From JAYQKL01 sp049889535 (lineage in GTDB: Bacteria > Pseudomonadota > Alphaproteobacteria > RS24), in contig JBMHDF010000016.1 of assembly GCA_049889535.1 (NCBI GenBank), positions 1 to 6,868 of the forward strand: a DNA stretch of 6,868 nt, written 5' to 3'. A program made the position numbers and the translations under genes. The notes under the pieces were generated by a model. The model searched no databases. It worked only from the letters and a program-made list of their open reading frames with translations, and had not been told where the DNA came from. Shown here piece by piece: positions 6,089 to 6,868 of the stretch (positions are counted from its first letter, which is position 1; every line of letters begins with the position of its first letter).

Positions 6089-6116
6089 TTGGCACAGCTA
6101 TGCAGGTGTTTATGAA
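6089..6116 (+). promoter_or_regulatory. Candidate promoter of the cold-shock gene
   Basis: TTGGCA (6089-6094), 16 nt, then TATGAA (6111-6116). The predicted start near 6123 gives a leader of about 50 nt before the ATG at 6172. The 159-nt gap 6013-6171 is otherwise AT-rich, with no convincing terminator for the upstream operon and only a weak GTTAA/TTAAC inverted repeat at 6124-6145. Confidence 0.35.
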
Positions 6117-6171
6117 AAGCCCTGTTAAAAATACCTTACGTTAACAAAAGACACCAACAAATGGAAAGATT

Positions 6172-6378
6172 ATGATTACTGGAACCGTGAAGTGGTTTAA
6201 TGCCACCAAAGGATATGGGTTTATTGCTGTTGAAGGCGAAAATGATGTGTTTGTGCATATTTCTGCCGTTGAAGCAAGTGGGCTTGAACTGAAAGAAGAC
6301 ATGAAAGTGGAATTTGAAAAACAAGAAGGCAAAAATGGAAAATTTTCTGCCGTTAATCTTGTTGCCGCGGGCGACTAA
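6172..6378 (+). CDS. csp: Cold-shock domain protein (CspA family)
   Basis: A single cold-shock domain of 68 residues, the normal family length. It contains the N-terminal strand TGTVKWFN, RNP1 KGYGFI (13-18) and RNP2 VFVHI (26-30), with the aromatic nucleic-acid-binding surface W8, F9, Y15, F17, F27 and H29 intact. The family binds single-stranded RNA and DNA, melts mRNA secondary structure and acts as an antiterminator or RNA chaperone in the cytoplasm. Whether this copy is cold-induced or constitutive cannot be told from the sequence. GGAAAG (6163-6168) lies three bases before the ATG, a weak and close ribosome site. The gene is monocistronic: its own promoter candidate lies upstream and a strong intrinsic terminator lies 32 nt after the stop. 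Confidence 0.96.
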   Translation: MITGTVKWFNATKGYGFIAVEGENDVFVHISAVEASGLELKEDMKVEFEKQEGKNGKFSAVNLVAAGD

Positions 6379-6383
6379 GCCGC

Positions 6384-6400
6384 GGGCTGAAACAAAGCCC
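6384..6400 (+). other. Short hairpin in the csp 3' UTR
   Basis: GGGCT-GAAACAA-AGCCC forms a 5-bp stem with a 7-nt loop just after the stop codon. The 9-mer GCCGCGGGC occurs twice across the stop (6364-6372 and 6379-6387), and the two CCGCGG cores could pair with each other as an alternative. It has no U-run and is not a terminator by itself. It may protect the mRNA 3' region, or be chance. Confidence 0.4.
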
Positions 6401-6409
6401 AGACATTGG

Positions 6410-6442
6410 AAAGAGCTTGAGGCGCGCCTCAGGCTCTTTTTT
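6410..6442 (+). terminator. Strong rho-independent terminator of csp
   Basis: AAAGAGC-T-TGAGG pairs with CCTCA-G-GCTCTTT around a CGCG loop, with a U-G wobble as the only irregularity, and runs into six T (6437-6442). The stem is long and GC-rich at its top. It separates csp from the lipoprotein gene downstream. The in-frame upstream extension of the lipoprotein frame (to 6417) begins inside this stem and is therefore not a likely start. Confidence 0.9.
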
Positions 6443-6443
6443 G

Positions 6444-6472
6444 TTGAGACTTACAATATGGTGTGTCATGAT
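6444..6472 (+). promoter_or_regulatory. Candidate promoter of the lipoprotein gene
   Basis: TTGAGA (6444-6449), 17 nt, then CATGAT (6467-6472) lie directly after the csp terminator. A start near 6479 gives a leader of about 34 nt. The 13-mer GTGTGTCATGATT at 6461-6473 is nearly repeated upstream of csp. By-eye consensus matching only. Confidence 0.3.
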
Positions 6473-6512
6473 TTTAACAGTATTTTGTTGTTTAGAGATA
6501 AGGCCGTTGCTG

Positions 6513-6866
6513 ATGAAAAAATCAATTTTAGTTTTACCGCTCCTATTTTTATTGAATGCATGCGCGCCTAATGTCCCCAAATGTGGTGACCCAGAAACAA
6601 TTGATCTGGTCAAAGAAATAGCTTTTGATGTTTTGGAAAATAATTTGCTGCTCCAATTGCTTGGCGCTGGTGGGGAGAATAATTTTTCATTTGAATTGAA
6701 ATATATCAGAACAACAAGTGAGGACCCAGAAACAGGTGCATTTGAGTGTGCGGCAGATATGGAAATATATGCAAATTCTAAATTCTTAAATGAAATTCCA
6801 ATCACATATACTGTTGAATTAACCGATGATGGCGAAAACTTTTATGTGAATGTTTACGGCTTGTAA
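6513..6866 (+). CDS. Small predicted lipoprotein of unknown function
   Basis: A 117-residue protein with a bacterial lipoprotein signal: MKK, a hydrophobic run, and lipobox LNAC with the lipidated Cys at residue 17. The residue after Cys is Ala, not Asp, so under the enterobacterial Lol rule it would go to the outer membrane. The mature part has two further cysteines (in PKCGD and FECAAD) that could form a disulfide, then a beta-rich end with PITYTVELTDDG and FYVNVYGL. I cannot give a family name. The gene is AT-richer than the minus-strand genes. The ATG at 6513 is chosen over the in-frame ATG at 6417 because the latter lies in the csp terminator, and because 6513 starts exactly at the signal peptide with TAAGG about nine bases upstream. 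It ends 2 nt before the window edge, so its downstream context is unknown. Confidence 0.8.
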   Translation: MKKSILVLPLLFLLNACAPNVPKCGDPETIDLVKEIAFDVLENNLLLQLLGAGGENNFSFELKYIRTTSEDPETGAFECAADMEIYANSKFLNEIPITYTVELTDDGENFYVNVYGL

Positions 6867-6868
6867 AA

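Noticed and set aside
6161..6175. Four-codon upstream ORF (M-E-R-L-stop) overlapping the csp start as ATGA
   Set aside because: It has no ribosome site of its own, and its ATG sits against the sequence that serves as the csp ribosome site; probably chance.
6417..6512. Longer form of the lipoprotein gene starting at 6417
   Set aside because: The start lies in the csp terminator stem and would bury the lipoprotein signal peptide inside the protein.
6353..6805. Minus-strand 150-residue frame across the csp terminator and lipoprotein gene
   Set aside because: It reads through a strong terminator and is antisense to the lipoprotein gene, with no recognisable motif.

Overview
The window looks like a piece of alphaproteobacterial chromosome of moderate base composition. 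The main reason is the left half, read on the minus strand: a short single-domain RNase D, LptC/LptA, LptB and a long-form ribosome hibernation factor. This order (rnd, lptC, lptA, lptB, [rpoN], hpf, ptsN) is characteristic of Alphaproteobacteria. Moderate G+C, a sulfotransferase and an alkylsulfatase-like hydrolase would fit a marine lineage, but the genus cannot be named from the sequence.

Minus-strand block (97-3323): rnd is followed after 15 nt by one continuous reading frame joining LptC (inner-membrane anchor and periplasmic domain) to an LptA-type OstA domain through a polar linker. lptB, the ABC ATPase of the same LPS exporter, follows after 98 nt, then hpf. So LPS transport (LptC-LptA plus LptB) is encoded beside RNA processing (rnd) and stationary-phase ribosome protection (hpf). 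rpoN, often found between lptB and hpf, is absent here. ptsN would be expected beyond the left edge. lptB has no Shine-Dalgarno and has a promoter-like element placed to give a nearly leaderless mRNA. A five-copy 13-bp tandem repeat begins inside the hpf stop region and fills the downstream gap.

Plus-strand block (3421-6012): behind a promoter-like sequence overlapped by a perfect palindrome lies a two-gene operon. It encodes a PAPS-dependent sulfotransferase-family protein and, 10 nt later, a metallo-beta-lactamase-fold protein with the dimerisation domain of SdsA1/YjcS-type alkylsulfatases. The pair suggests sulfation and sulfate-ester hydrolysis, or a related two-step conversion, on one unknown substrate. 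The hydrolase has altered metal-ligand positions and lacks the C-terminal SCP2-like domain and a signal peptide.

Right end (6013-6868): a cold-shock-domain protein gene with its own candidate promoter and a strong intrinsic terminator, then a small AT-rich gene for a predicted lipoprotein of unknown function that ends 2 nt before the window edge.

No tRNA, rRNA, CRISPR array, insertion sequence or phage gene was seen. The most notable items are the LptC-LptA fusion with a C8 tract at its junction, the sulfotransferase/alkylsulfatase-like pair with its unusual metal site, and the palindromic operator candidate in front of that pair.
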